Source: Dietzia natronolimnaea (GTDB lineage Bacteria; Actinomycetota; Actinomycetes; Mycobacteriales; Mycobacteriaceae). Taken from it: 64,000 nt of DNA. The stretch covers positions 62,001 through 126,000 of the forward strand of contig NZ_NTGA01000015.1 in NCBI RefSeq assembly GCF_002289575.1. Direction: 5' to 3'. Made by a program: the position numbers and the translations under genes. The notes under the pieces are model-generated. The model saw only the letters and a list, made by a program, of their open reading frames with translations, was not told the origin of the DNA and did no database searches. Of this stretch, positions 1 to 8,979 are shown piece after piece (positions within the stretch are counted from its first letter, which is position 1; every line of letters starts with the position of its first letter).

Positions 1-1779
1 ATCGAGGACTTCTCGGACACCGAGTACCTGTTCTGGGTCGGCTGTGCCGGAGCCTTCGAGGACCGCGCCAAGAAGACCACCCAGGCCGTCGCCACCCTGC
101 TGCACACGGCCGGCGTGAAGTTCGCCGTCCTGGGCCAGGGTGAGACCTGTACCGGTGACTCCGCCCGCCGCGCGGGCAACGAGTTCCTGTTCCAGATGCT
201 CGCCGAGCAGAACATCGAGACCATGAACAACGCCTTCGACGGGGTGCCCACCGGGCAGCGCAAGGTCGTCGTGACGTGTGCCCACTGTCTCAACGCGCTC
301 AAGAACGAGTACGGCGACTTCGGCGGCGACTACCAGGTCGTCCACCACACGCAGCTGCTCAACCGCCTCGTGCGCGAGAAGCGACTCGTGCCGGTCGCAC
401 CGATCGATGGTGGCGTCACCTACCACGACCCGTGCTACCTCGGCCGTCACAACAAGGTCTACGAGGCCCCGCGCGAGCTCATGGACGGTTCCGGTGTGAC
501 ACTCACGGAGATGCCCCGCCACGGCCAGCGCTCCATGTGCTGTGGCGCCGGTGGCGCGCGCATGTGGATGGAGGAGACGGTCGGCAAGCGCATCAACATC
601 GACCGTGTCGACGAGGCGTTGTCGACCAAGGCCACCAAGATCGCCACCGGCTGCCCGTTCTGCCGCGTCATGCTCTCGGACGGCGCGACCGCCCAGACCG
701 ACGGCACCGAGCAGGAGGGCCAGGTCGAGGTCGTGGACGTGGCCCAGTTGCTGCTGGAGTCCGTCACGCGCGACGGCGGCCTGCCGGAGCCTCGTGAAGC
801 CGCGTGGCTGGAGCAGCCGAAGCGCGAGAAGACCGCGGCCGAGAAGGAGGCCGACGATAAGGCGGCTGCACAGGCCGCCGCGCCGGCCGAGGCCAAGACC
901 GCTGTCGCCGAGCCCGCCTCGGCCCCGGACAACCCGGTCATCGACGAGGGCGAGGGCGCCGAGGTGGCTGCGGCCGGCACCGCGGGCACCGTCAGTGCCG
1001 CCGAGTCCGGCCCCTCGGCCGCCGATTCGCAGGGCGCACCCAAGTCGGGCGGACTGTCGCTCGGTGGGGGCGGAAAGGCGCCCGGCGGGCCCAAGGCTCC
1101 CGGCGGGGCGAAGGCTCCCGGTGGGGCGAAGGCACCGGGCGGAGCCAAGGCGAGCGGTGAGTCCGCGACCGAGGCGCAGTCCGCGGTCAAGGACGCCGAG
1201 CGCACCGAGGAGACCAGGGAGGCCGCCACGGGGTCCGCGCCGGGCACCACCGGGGCTCCGAAGTCCGGCGGTCTCACCCTCGGCGGCGGCGCCAAGGCCC
1301 CGGGGGCGCCCAAGGCTCCCGGCGCAACCGGCGCACCCAAGGCACCCGGGGCACCGAAGACGGCGGCCCCGGCTCCTGCCGAGGCCGAGGCGCCCGAGCC
1401 CTCATCGGCGCACCCCGCCGGTGACGCCTCCGCTGACGCCGAACCCGCCACGCCGGCCAAGCCCACGGTCGGGCTGGGTCTGAAGGGCGGCGGCAAGGCC
1501 CCCGGTGCACCCAAGGCCCCCGGCGCGCCCAAGGCCCCCGGCGCACCCGAGGCGTCGGCCCCGGCCGCACCGGCCGAGGAGTCGCCCGCCGAGAAGTCGG
1601 AGACCGAGGAGCCGCCAGCTGAGACGGCGGATCAGAAATCGGAGACCGAGGAAGCGAAGACCGACACCCCGGCGGCCGATACCCCGGCCACCGAGGCGGA
1701 GGCACCGGCGGCGTCCGGGAAGGCCAACTCGATCCCCCGGTCGACGAAGCCGGGCGGCTACGGCCTGTCCCTCGGCTGA
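1..1779 (+). CDS. Fe-S reductase, CCG-domain protein (Rv0338c type), 3' part
   Basis: The 5' end lies outside the window; the frame is open from base 1. The visible part carries the C-terminal cysteine-rich CCG module of heterodisulfide-reductase/GlpC-like proteins: WVGCAG at the start, then TCAHC, HDPCYLGRH, SMCCGAGG and TGCPFC, which in this family bind Fe-S clusters for membrane-linked electron transfer. After about residue 270 of the visible part comes a roughly 320-residue low-complexity tail rich in A, P, G, K and E. In the tail a GL(S/T)LGGGxKAPG block followed by KAPG runs recurs, and the protein ends KPGGYGLSLG. The neighbouring aminotransferase at 4.8 kb matches the mycobacterial Rv0337c/Rv0338c pairing. 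The family call is firm; the electron partners are not visible. Confidence 0.88.
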   Translation: MEDFSDTEYLFWVGCAGAFEDRAKKTTQAVATLLHTAGVKFAVLGQGETCTGDSARRAGNEFLFQMLAEQNIETMNNAFDGVPTGQRKVVVTCAHCLNALKNEYGDFGGDYQVVHHTQLLNRLVREKRLVPVAPIDGGVTYHDPCYLGRHNKVYEAPRELMDGSGVTLTEMPRHGQRSMCCGAGGARMWMEETVGKRINIDRVDEALSTKATKIATGCPFCRVMLSDGATAQTDGTEQEGQVEVVDVAQLLLESVTRDGGLPEPREAAWLEQPKREKTAAEKEADDKAAAQAAAPAEAKTAVAEPASAPDNPVIDEGEGAEVAAAGTAGTVSAAESGPSAADSQGAPKSGGLSLGGGGKAPGGPKAPGGAKAPGGAKAPGGAKASGESATEAQSAVKDAERTEETREAATGSAPGTTGAPKSGGLTLGGGAKAPGAPKAPGATGAPKAPGAPKTAAPAPAEAEAPEPSSAHPAGDASADAEPATPAKPTVGLGLKGGGKAPGAPKAPGAPKAPGAPEASAPAAPAEESPAEKSETEEPPAETADQKSETEEAKTDTPAADTPATEAEAPAASGKANSIPRSTKPGGYGLSLG

Positions 1780-1797
1780 CCTCCCGTCACACGCACC

Positions 1798-1831
1798 GCG
1801 GCCCGTGATCGACACCTCGATCACGGGCCGC
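1798..1831. terminator. Hairpin between convergent genes
   Basis: A perfect 15-bp inverted repeat (1798-1812 with 1817-1831) closes a 4-nt loop (CACC). It sits between the Fe-S reductase and the oppositely oriented monooxygenase, so it probably terminates both transcripts. There is no clear U-tract, which is common in GC-rich actinobacteria. Confidence 0.8.
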
Positions 1832-1852
1832 AGTGCATTTCCGGTCCCGCCG

Positions 1853-3670
1853 TCAGCAGGGGTGATGAGCCCGCTGGACCTCGTACACCTGGGTGGGCAC
1901 GCCCTCCATCCTCGCCTTGAGCTGCAGGGCGAGGTACTTGGAGTAGTGCCGTGACTGGTGCAGGTTGCCACCGTGGATCCAGAGCTGGTCGACGTTCGTC
2001 GGCTTCCACATGTTGCGCAGCTCCCCCTCCCAGGGCCCGGGATCCCGGGTGGTGTCGGAGCCGTAGCCCCAGACCTTGCCCACCCGGTCGGCCACGTCCT
2101 GGGACACCAGATCGGTCAGCCACTGGTTCATCGAGCCGTAGCCGGTGGCGTAGACGATGAGGTCGGCGGGCAGGATCCTCCCGTCGTCCAGCTCTACTCC
2201 GTCGGAGTGGATCCGCGTCACCTGACCGCGCGCCAAGGCGACCTCGCCGTCGATCACCAGCTGACTGGCACCGACATCGATGTAGTACCCCGATCCGCGA
2301 CGGAGGTACTTGAGGAACAACCCGGAGCCGTCCTCCCCGAAGTCCAGCTCGAATCCGGCATCGCGGAGCCTGCCGTAGAACTCGGCGTCCTTCTCCGCCA
2401 TCTGCTCGTAGACGGGGATCTGCACCCCGGGGAGCAGCCGGTAGGGCCAGGAGGCGAAGAGCATGTCGGCCTTCTCGGTCGTCACGCCGGCCTCGAGTGC
2501 CTCCTCGGAGTACAGGGGTCCGAGCGCGAGAGACATGAGCGAGTCACTTCTCGCGATGTGGGTGGAGGAGCGCTGCACCATGGTGACCTCGGCGCCGTGG
2601 TCCCACAGTGCGGCGCAGATGTCGTGCGCGGAGTTGTTCGAGCCGATCACCACGGCCCGCTTACCCTCCACGTCCCCCTCACCCGTGAACTCGGAGGAGT
2701 GCCACTGGTCCCCGGCGAACGACTCGGCACCCTCGACGTGAGGGATGTTCGGGTAACCCGAGACGCCGAGGGCGAACACCAGCTGGGTGGGTCGGAGCTC
2801 GACCTTCTCACCGCGCCGGTCCACCTCGACACGCCAGGTGCCGGACCGGTCGTCGAAGTCGGCGTTGAGACACTGCGTGCCGGACCAGTAGTCGAGCTCC
2901 ATGATCGCGGTGTAGTGCTCGAGCCAGTCCCCGACCTTGTCCTTCGAGGGGAACACGGGCCAGTCGTCGGGGAACGGGATGTACGGGAGGTGGTCGTACC
3001 AGACCGGATCGTGGAGGTGGAGCGACTTGTAGCGCTTGCGCCACGAGTCGCCGGCCCGCTCGTTCTTCTCGATCACCAGGGTCGGCACGCCCAGTCGCTT
3101 GAGTCGGGCCGCGAGCCCGATCCCGCCCTGTCCTCCGCCGATGATCACCACGTACGGCTGCTCGGTGTAGCCGAGCGTCTCCTGGCGTTCCCGCTTCTGT
3201 TCGAGCCAGGTCTTGCGACCCCGCCGGATGACGTGTTCGACGCCCTGCTCCCGGGTCCGACGCCTTTTCTCCTCGTGGCCTTTGAGCTCCTGCATCGTGG
3301 TCAGGAGGGTCCAGGCCTTTCCGTCGCGCAGTCGGAGGTGGGCCCATCCGCGGCCGGCCACGGTCTCGAAGGTCACCCACGCCTCGACCACACCGTCCGA
3401 CGCGCTCGCGGGTTCGTCGAGCGACCAGTCGCAGGGCGAGACCGCGGTGAGCTGGGAGTCGAGCATCCGGCGGATCTCCTCGCGTCCCTCGAGTGTCTTG
3501 AGGTTCCAGGTGAAGGCCACGAAGTCGCGCCAGTAGCCCTCGGGCTCGAACAGCTGCGCGGCCCGGTCGGAGTCCCCCGCCCGGAGGGCATCGTCGAACT
3601 CCGCGAGCCAGGCGGTGATCGTCTCGTCCGGCCCACCTCGCCCGGTGGGGACGACTGTCGTCTGGGTCAT
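1853..3670 (-). CDS. FAD-dependent monooxygenase with N-terminal NTF2-like domain
   Basis: A 605-aa enzyme. Residues about 15-130 look like an NTF2/SnoaL fold (EFDDALRAGD, YWRDFVAFTW). The rest is a flavin-containing monooxygenase: a GGGQGGIG FAD-binding loop near residue 178, ERAGDSWRKRY, the FMO fingerprint FAGDQWHSSEF, and a second nucleotide site VVIGSNNSAHD for NADPH. The family oxygenates heteroatoms or ketones; the substrate cannot be read here. The start was set at 3670 because GAAGGAG precedes that ATG; the frame stays open further upstream without a better start. It is divergent from the GAF regulator at 3739, its likely controller (inference). Confidence 0.85.
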   Translation of the reverse strand: MTQTTVVPTGRGGPDETITAWLAEFDDALRAGDSDRAAQLFEPEGYWRDFVAFTWNLKTLEGREEIRRMLDSQLTAVSPCDWSLDEPASASDGVVEAWVTFETVAGRGWAHLRLRDGKAWTLLTTMQELKGHEEKRRRTREQGVEHVIRRGRKTWLEQKRERQETLGYTEQPYVVIIGGGQGGIGLAARLKRLGVPTLVIEKNERAGDSWRKRYKSLHLHDPVWYDHLPYIPFPDDWPVFPSKDKVGDWLEHYTAIMELDYWSGTQCLNADFDDRSGTWRVEVDRRGEKVELRPTQLVFALGVSGYPNIPHVEGAESFAGDQWHSSEFTGEGDVEGKRAVVIGSNNSAHDICAALWDHGAEVTMVQRSSTHIARSDSLMSLALGPLYSEEALEAGVTTEKADMLFASWPYRLLPGVQIPVYEQMAEKDAEFYGRLRDAGFELDFGEDGSGLFLKYLRRGSGYYIDVGASQLVIDGEVALARGQVTRIHSDGVELDDGRILPADLIVYATGYGSMNQWLTDLVSQDVADRVGKVWGYGSDTTRDPGPWEGELRNMWKPTNVDQLWIHGGNLHQSRHYSKYLALQLKARMEGVPTQVYEVQRAHHPC

Positions 3671-3738
3671 ATCCGCTCCTTCGTGTCGTGTAGCTTCGGC
3701 AATGACGTAGATCACACTTTTGTCCCCAGGGGGTGGCA
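3671..3738. promoter_or_regulatory. Divergent promoter region, monooxygenase / GAF regulator
   Basis: This 68-bp gap must hold both promoters and any operator of the divergent pair. It is less GC-rich than the flanking genes (GTAGATCACACTTTTGTC on the + strand). I could not assign -10/-35 boxes with confidence. Confidence 0.4.
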
Positions 3739-4761
3739 ATGTCGTTGCACCCGGCCCTACGGTTCTCCGACCCCCGGGCCTTCGCCGAGCGCTCCATCCG
3801 GGCTCACGGGATCGCGCTCGCCGGGGGCGCGACCTCGGACCTCGACACGCGGGTACTGCAGGCGTGGAGGCGGAGCGGCGCGGCCGGGATATCGCCGGAT
3901 CAGGAGCTGCCGACGCGGGTCCTCACCCGTGAGCAGGTGGCGGACGCGCGTGGGCGCACGCCCCTGCGGCACATCGCCGCCGACGTGGTGGCCTCGGTCT
4001 CCGACACGTCCGTCGCGGGCCGGCACCTTGTTGTGCTCACGGATGCCCGGGGATGCCTGCTCTGGAGATCGGGCAGTCCCGAGGTGCTCCGTCGCGCGGA
4101 CGCGATCGCGTTCGCCGAGGGAGCGGACTGGTCGGAGCGGGGAATCGGCACGAACGGCATCTCCCTCGCGTTGGAGACCGGGACGTTGACCCATGCCACC
4201 GCGGGCGAACACTACGTGCGAGCCCACCACGGGTGGACGTGCACGGCCAGTCCCGTCCGCGACGCCGGCGGCAGGATCCTCGGCGTGCTGGACGTCTCCC
4301 ACCCGGTGCGATTCTCGAGTTCGGAGACCGCGGCACTGGTCCGCTGCGGTGTGCGGCTGGCCGAGACCCTCCTCGCGAGCGGGGCGGGGGGACCGGGCAC
4401 GGGGGCCCCGGTGACCGAGATCCGTCTACTCGGGTGGCGGCCGTCGGTGATCCGCGCCGACGGGTCGAGTGTCGACCTCACTCCGCGACGGGCGGAGTTG
4501 CTCGCACTGTTGGCGTCCCGGGAGGCGTGGACGGCGCGGTCCCTGTCCGAGGCGCTCTACGGCGACAGCGACGCCACGGCCACGGTCCGCGGGGAGGTAC
4601 GCAGACTCCGTCAGCTCACCGGCCTGTCGATCGACTCCCAGCCGTACGCCCTGGCCCCGGACGAGAGGCGATGCGTGGACTACCTCTCGGTGGAGCATCC
4701 TGACGACCTCCTGCCCCATTCGGATATCCCGGCCATCATCGACCTGCGGCACGGGATCTGA
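3739..4761 (+). CDS. GAF-domain transcriptional regulator (AcoR N-terminal type, no AAA domain)
   Basis: A 340-aa protein. Residues about 60-215 resemble the sensory GAF region of AcoR/DhaR activators (EGADWSERGIGTNGISLAL, WTCTASPVRDAGGRILGVLDVS). The sigma-54 AAA+ domain normally next in AcoR is absent. A short winged-helix-like tail follows instead (DLTPRRAELLALLASR ... TVRGEVRRLRQLTGL). Start: ATG 3739 follows an AGGGGG purine run; GTG 3733 in the same frame is the alternative. It is divergent from the monooxygenase and so a candidate local regulator of it. The domain reading is good; the ligand is unknown. Confidence 0.72.
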   Translation: MSLHPALRFSDPRAFAERSIRAHGIALAGGATSDLDTRVLQAWRRSGAAGISPDQELPTRVLTREQVADARGRTPLRHIAADVVASVSDTSVAGRHLVVLTDARGCLLWRSGSPEVLRRADAIAFAEGADWSERGIGTNGISLALETGTLTHATAGEHYVRAHHGWTCTASPVRDAGGRILGVLDVSHPVRFSSSETAALVRCGVRLAETLLASGAGGPGTGAPVTEIRLLGWRPSVIRADGSSVDLTPRRAELLALLASREAWTARSLSEALYGDSDATATVRGEVRRLRQLTGLSIDSQPYALAPDERRCVDYLSVEHPDDLLPHSDIPAIIDLRHGI

Positions 4762-4844
4762 CGCCACGGGGCTGACGCCAGTCGAACCCCACCGGGTCGG
4801 CGCGACCGAAGCAGCGTCCGCCCGGGGTGGCACAATCTGCAGAC

Positions 4845-6098
4845 ATGACGCCTGAGACCACGGGACGCACGCTCCACCAGCCGCGCACGCTCGACCAGTC
4901 GTCCAAGCTCAAGGACGTCCTCTACGAGATCCGTGGCCCCGTGCTCGCGCGGGCGAACCAGCTCGAGGCGGAGGGCCACCGGATCCTCAAGCTGAACATC
5001 GGCAACCCCGCGCCCTTCGGGTTCGAGGCACCGGACGTCATCATGCGCGACATGATCGCTGCTCTCCCCCACGCGCAGGGATATTCCGAGTCCAAGGGCA
5101 TCCTGTCGGCCCGTCGGGCGATCTTCACGCGTTACGAGTTGGAGCCCGATTTCCCCCACCTGGATGTGGAGGACATCTACCTGGGCAACGGCGTCTCCGA
5201 GCTCATCACCATGACGATGCAGGCCCTGCTCGACGACGGCGACGAGGTCCTCATCCCGGCGCCGGACTATCCGCTCTGGACCGCCATGACCTCTCTCGCA
5301 GGAGGCAGGCCGGTCCACTACCTCGCGGACGAGGACGACGACTGGAATCCATCACTCGAGGACATCGCCTCGAAGATCACGCCCAGGACCAAGGCCATCG
5401 TGGTGATCAACCCCAACAACCCCACCGGGGCGGTCTACTCCCGGGAGGTCTTGCAGGGGATCGTCGACCTGGCCCGCGAGCACAGTCTGCTCATCCTGGC
5501 CGACGAGATCTACGACCGGATCATCTACGACGAAGCCCAGCACACCTCCATCGCCTCGCTCGCGCACGATCTGCTGGTCCTGACCTTCAACGGACTGTCC
5601 AAGACCTATCGCGTGGCGGGTTACCGGGCGGGCTGGGTGGCGATCACCGGACCCAAGGCGCACGCGGCCGGGTTCCTCGAGGGGCTGGAGCTGCTGGCCT
5701 CGACGAGACTGTGCCCCAACGTGCCGGCGCAGCACGCGATCCAGGTGGCTCTGGGCGGGTACCAGTCGATCGACGAGCTGATCGAGCCCGGGGGACGGCT
5801 GCACGAGCAGCGCGGCATCGCGTGGGAGAAGCTCAACTCGATCCCGGGGGTGAGCTGCGTCAAGCCGATGGGAGCCCTCTACGTGTTCCCCAGGCTCGAC
5901 CCGGAGGTCCACGAGATCCACGACGACCGCCTGTTCGCCCTGGACCTCCTCGAGCGCGAGCGCATCCTCGTCACCCAGGGCACGGGGTTCAACTGGCCGG
6001 ACCCGGACCACTTCCGGGTGGTCACCCTGCCGGCCGGCCGTGACCTCGCCGTGGCGATCGAGCGGATCGGCAACTTCCTGGCCTCCTACCGTCAGTAG
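4845..6098 (+). CDS. aspC: PLP-dependent aminotransferase class I/II (AlaA/Rv0337c type)
   Basis: A 417-aa fold-type I aminotransferase. Visible are the substrate-binding NIGNPAPFGF, the PLP-contacting NNPTGAVYS, the ADEIYDRI aspartate, the Schiff-base lysine in NGLSKTYRVAGYRAGW and the C-terminal DHFRVVTLP arginine. The family moves amino groups between alanine or aspartate and 2-oxoacids. It is annotated aspC in mycobacteria, but sequence features fit the alanine-transaminase branch equally well. ATG 4845 was chosen because CACAAT lies 8 nt upstream, a leaderless arrangement; GTG 4827 would add six residues. It ends 45 bp from the convergent YibE/F gene. Confidence 0.88.
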   Translation: MTPETTGRTLHQPRTLDQSSKLKDVLYEIRGPVLARANQLEAEGHRILKLNIGNPAPFGFEAPDVIMRDMIAALPHAQGYSESKGILSARRAIFTRYELEPDFPHLDVEDIYLGNGVSELITMTMQALLDDGDEVLIPAPDYPLWTAMTSLAGGRPVHYLADEDDDWNPSLEDIASKITPRTKAIVVINPNNPTGAVYSREVLQGIVDLAREHSLLILADEIYDRIIYDEAQHTSIASLAHDLLVLTFNGLSKTYRVAGYRAGWVAITGPKAHAAGFLEGLELLASTRLCPNVPAQHAIQVALGGYQSIDELIEPGGRLHEQRGIAWEKLNSIPGVSCVKPMGALYVFPRLDPEVHEIHDDRLFALDLLERERILVTQGTGFNWPDPDHFRVVTLPAGRDLAVAIERIGNFLASYRQ

Positions 6099-6104
6099 GC
6101 GGGC

Positions 6105-6145
6105 GAGCGCAGCGGGCGGGCACCCGGAAGCGGCCCGCCGCGCTC
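6105..6145. terminator. Hairpin between aminotransferase and YibE/F gene
   Basis: A 13-bp inverted repeat with one mismatch (6105-6117 with 6133-6145) lies in the short convergent gap and touches the stop codon of the minus-strand gene. It is a plausible bidirectional terminator. Confidence 0.55.
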
Positions 6146-7451
6146 ACGCACGCGTGCCGATCGTCGCCCGGTCCAGTTCCTCCGGGGTCACGTCCCGTGA
6201 GAGCCACACCGCGGCCGCGGTGGTGAGCGGGACGCACAGCGCGAGCGCGATCGCGCCGACGAGCGACCGCATCAGCTCCACCGCCACGACGTCGGAGGTG
6301 AGGATCGACAGCGGCGAGCGGGTTCCCAGCGAGAACAGCAGCAGCAGGGGGAGCGCCGACCCGGTGTACGCCAGCACCAGGGTGTAGACCATCGAGGCCA
6401 CGTGGTCGCGTCCGACGCCCATCGCGGACCGGAACACCTCGACGGGGCCGGCGTGGGGGTCGAGGTGGCGCATCTCGAACACGGTCGCGGACTGGCTCAC
6501 GGTGACGTCGTTGAGCACGCCGAGCGCGCCGATGATGAAGCCGGCGAGCAGGAGCCCGGTGAGCGAGACGTGTTGCACGAACACCTGGACCTGGGTCGTG
6601 GAGTCGCCACTGAGCCCGGTGATCCTGGTGGTCTCGATGACCACCCAGCTCAGTAACGCCGCCGCCAGCATCGCGGACAGCGTTCCGAGGAGGGCGGCGT
6701 GGGTCTTGAGGTTGATGCCGTGCACCACGTAGATCACCAGGTAGAGGACGGCGGAGCCGCCGATGACGGCCACCAGGATGGCCGGGTTGCCGTCCAGGAT
6801 CGAGGGCAGGACGAACCCTACGACGACGACGAGGGCCACCACGATCCCGATGAGGGCCCGCAGCCCCTTCCATCGCCCGACGGCGACCATCACCGCGGCG
6901 CCCACGAGGAGCCACAGGGCCATGGGCACGGTCCGCGTGAAGTCCTCGAACGCGTAGATGTCGGTGGCTCCCTGGGGTGAGCGGCCCAGCTGGATCTGGT
7001 CACCGGCGCCGAGATCCGGGGATCCGGGCCCGGGCGGTATCTCCAGCAGCACCTCCCGGCCGGCGTCCGGGCCGGTGTCGAGCCGCACGATCGAGCGCGG
7101 GCACTCGGGGCCGGGGAACCGGGGGTCGAGCGGCGGCCCGGGCAGGACCCGCCCGTTGTCCGGGGAGCCGCAGGGCGCCATCTCGGTGGACACGACCTCG
7201 CCGCGCTCGGTCATCACCGAGGCCCCGGACGCCTGGGCGAAGTACGGGTCCAGCTCGGGGTCGGTGAAGGTGGGCCAGAGGAGCGCCACCCCGATGAGGG
7301 TCGCGATCGCGCCCAGGGTCAGGGCGACCACCGTGATCCGCCCGGCGCTGCCGGACGGCACGAGGCGGGTCCCGCGAGGGGCGCGCTCGACCCGGTGCCG
7401 GTGCCTGTGTCTGGGGCTAGGGCTGGGAGGGGTCGCCGACCGGTCGCTCAC
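6144..7451 (-). CDS. YibE/F-family membrane protein
   Basis: A polytopic membrane protein of about 435 aa. An Arg/His-rich cytoplasmic N-terminus and one membrane segment (TVVALTLGAIATLIGVALLW) are followed by an extracytoplasmic region of about 115 residues. At least seven hydrophobic helices then contain the YibE/F signatures GALGVLNDVTVSQSATVFE and HVASMVYTLVLAYTG. The family's function is not established. GTG 7451 was chosen because TAGGGT sits just upstream, a leaderless-type start; an in-frame start at 7496 would add 15 residues. It lies downstream of ugd on the same strand. Confidence 0.8.
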   Translation of the reverse strand: MSDRSATPPSPSPRHRHRHRVERAPRGTRLVPSGSAGRITVVALTLGAIATLIGVALLWPTFTDPELDPYFAQASGASVMTERGEVVSTEMAPCGSPDNGRVLPGPPLDPRFPGPECPRSIVRLDTGPDAGREVLLEIPPGPGSPDLGAGDQIQLGRSPQGATDIYAFEDFTRTVPMALWLLVGAAVMVAVGRWKGLRALIGIVVALVVVVGFVLPSILDGNPAILVAVIGGSAVLYLVIYVVHGINLKTHAALLGTLSAMLAAALLSWVVIETTRITGLSGDSTTQVQVFVQHVSLTGLLLAGFIIGALGVLNDVTVSQSATVFEMRHLDPHAGPVEVFRSAMGVGRDHVASMVYTLVLAYTGSALPLLLLFSLGTRSPLSILTSDVVAVELMRSLVGAIALALCVPLTTAAAVWLSRDVTPEELDRATIGTRA

Positions 7452-7514
7452 GCCGGTAACCCTAACCCGGACCGCGCCCGCCGGCAGGGGCAGCACGATC
7501 GCCGGCGCGACCGG

Positions 7515-8849
7515 TCAGGAAACGGCCACCCCGCGGCCGAGGGCGCGGTAGGTCCAGCCGGCCGCGCGCCAGGCCTCGGCGGGCATGCAGTTGCGCCCGT
7601 CCAGCATGATCCGCCCCCGCGCCACCCGGGCCACGGCCGCCGGGTCCAAGCCGAGGAACTCCGGCCACTCGGTGGCCACCAGCACCACATCCGCGCCCTC
7701 ACACGCCTCGAGCGCCGACCCCGCGTACGTCAACGTCGGGAACAACGCCCGCGCGTTGTCCAGCGCCTGCGGGTCGTACACCACCGCCTGCGCCCCCTTG
7801 AGCGAGAGCATCCCCGCCACGTTCAACGCCGGGGAGTCCCGCACATCATCGGAGTCCGGCTTGAACGCCGCCCCCAGCACCGCGACCGTCTTACCGATCA
7901 ACATCCCCCCACACGCCTCGGTCGCCAGATCCACCATCCGCTCCCGGCGACGCATGTTGATCGAGTCCACCTCCCGCAGGAACGACATCGCCTGATCGGC
8001 ACCCAACTCCCCCGCGCGTGCCATGAACGCCCGGATGTCCTTGGGCAGACACCCCCCACCGAACCCCAGCCCGGCGCCCAGGAACCGCCGACCGATCCGC
8101 GGATCCATCCCGATCGCATCCGCCAACACCGTCACATCAGCGCCCGCCGCCTCACACACCTCCGACACCGCGTTGATGAAGCTGATCTTGGTGGCCAGAA
8201 ACGCGTTCGCGCTGACCTTGACCAACTCCGCCGTGGCCAGGTCCGTCACGATCACCGGGCACGGATCGGACTCCAGGATCGGCACGTACGCCCCCCGCAC
8301 CACCTCCTCGACCGGACCACCGGGCTCCCGCACCCCGATCACGATCCGATCCGGCGTGAGCGTGTCGGCCACCGCGAAGCCCTCCCGCAGGAACTCCGGG
8401 TTCCACACCACCTCCGCCCGCACACCGGCCCGCACCCGCTCATCGGCGATCTCCTGCAACCTCGCCGCCGTACCCACCGGCACCGTCGACTTACCCACCA
8501 TCACCGCGTCCGCGGTCAGCAACGGCGCCAAGCGGGCCACCACCTCCTGAACATGCGAGGTGTCCGCCGCGAACTCCCCCTTGCGCTGTGGGGTCCCCAC
8601 CCCGATGAAATGCAGATCCGCGAACTCCGCCGCCTCCGCATAATCCGTGGTGAACCGCACCCGACCCGCCTCGACCTGTCGCTTCAGGATCTCCGGCAAC
8701 CCCGGCTCGTAGAACGGCACCTCCCCGCGACGCAGCCGATCGATCTTCGCCTCGTCCACATCCACACCCAGCACCTCATGGCCCAACTCCGCCATACACG
8801 CGGCATGAGTCGCACCCAGATACCCGGTCCCGAACACCGTCATACGCAT
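7515..8849 (-). CDS. ugd: UDP-glucose 6-dehydrogenase
   Basis: A 444-aa NAD-dependent enzyme that oxidises UDP-glucose to UDP-glucuronate for envelope polysaccharides. The N-terminal Rossmann motif is VFGTGYLG, the catalytic cysteine is in GFGGGCLPKD, and the C-terminal NAD/UDP-sugar domain contains LGAAFKPDSDDVRDSP. The length is normal. The start MRMTVFG has two nearby ATG codons (8849 and 8843). It sits 130 bp downstream of dcd, the same pairing as M. tuberculosis Rv0321-Rv0322. Confidence 0.93.
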   Translation of the reverse strand: MRMTVFGTGYLGATHAACMAELGHEVLGVDVDEAKIDRLRRGEVPFYEPGLPEILKRQVEAGRVRFTTDYAEAAEFADLHFIGVGTPQRKGEFAADTSHVQEVVARLAPLLTADAVMVGKSTVPVGTAARLQEIADERVRAGVRAEVVWNPEFLREGFAVADTLTPDRIVIGVREPGGPVEEVVRGAYVPILESDPCPVIVTDLATAELVKVSANAFLATKISFINAVSEVCEAAGADVTVLADAIGMDPRIGRRFLGAGLGFGGGCLPKDIRAFMARAGELGADQAMSFLREVDSINMRRRERMVDLATEACGGMLIGKTVAVLGAAFKPDSDDVRDSPALNVAGMLSLKGAQAVVYDPQALDNARALFPTLTYAGSALEACEGADVVLVATEWPEFLGLDPAAVARVARGRIMLDGRNCMPAEAWRAAGWTYRALGRGVAVS

Positions 8850-8979
8850 GGCTTACTTCTACTGCCTTCGGACGACATCCCGGAAACGCCGGGGTGAACG
8901 CGGGACGAGCGTCCTGCTGCGGGTGCGGGTGCGGGGGCGGCCCGCTTCTCGGACGGGCCCGGTCCGGAGGCAGGGCCGG

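Noticed and set aside
1958-4189. Very long plus-strand open frame (743 aa) opposite the monooxygenase
   Set aside because: It is antisense to a gene with clear FAD and FMO motifs. High GC keeps the opposite frame open, and its translation is compositionally biased without domains.
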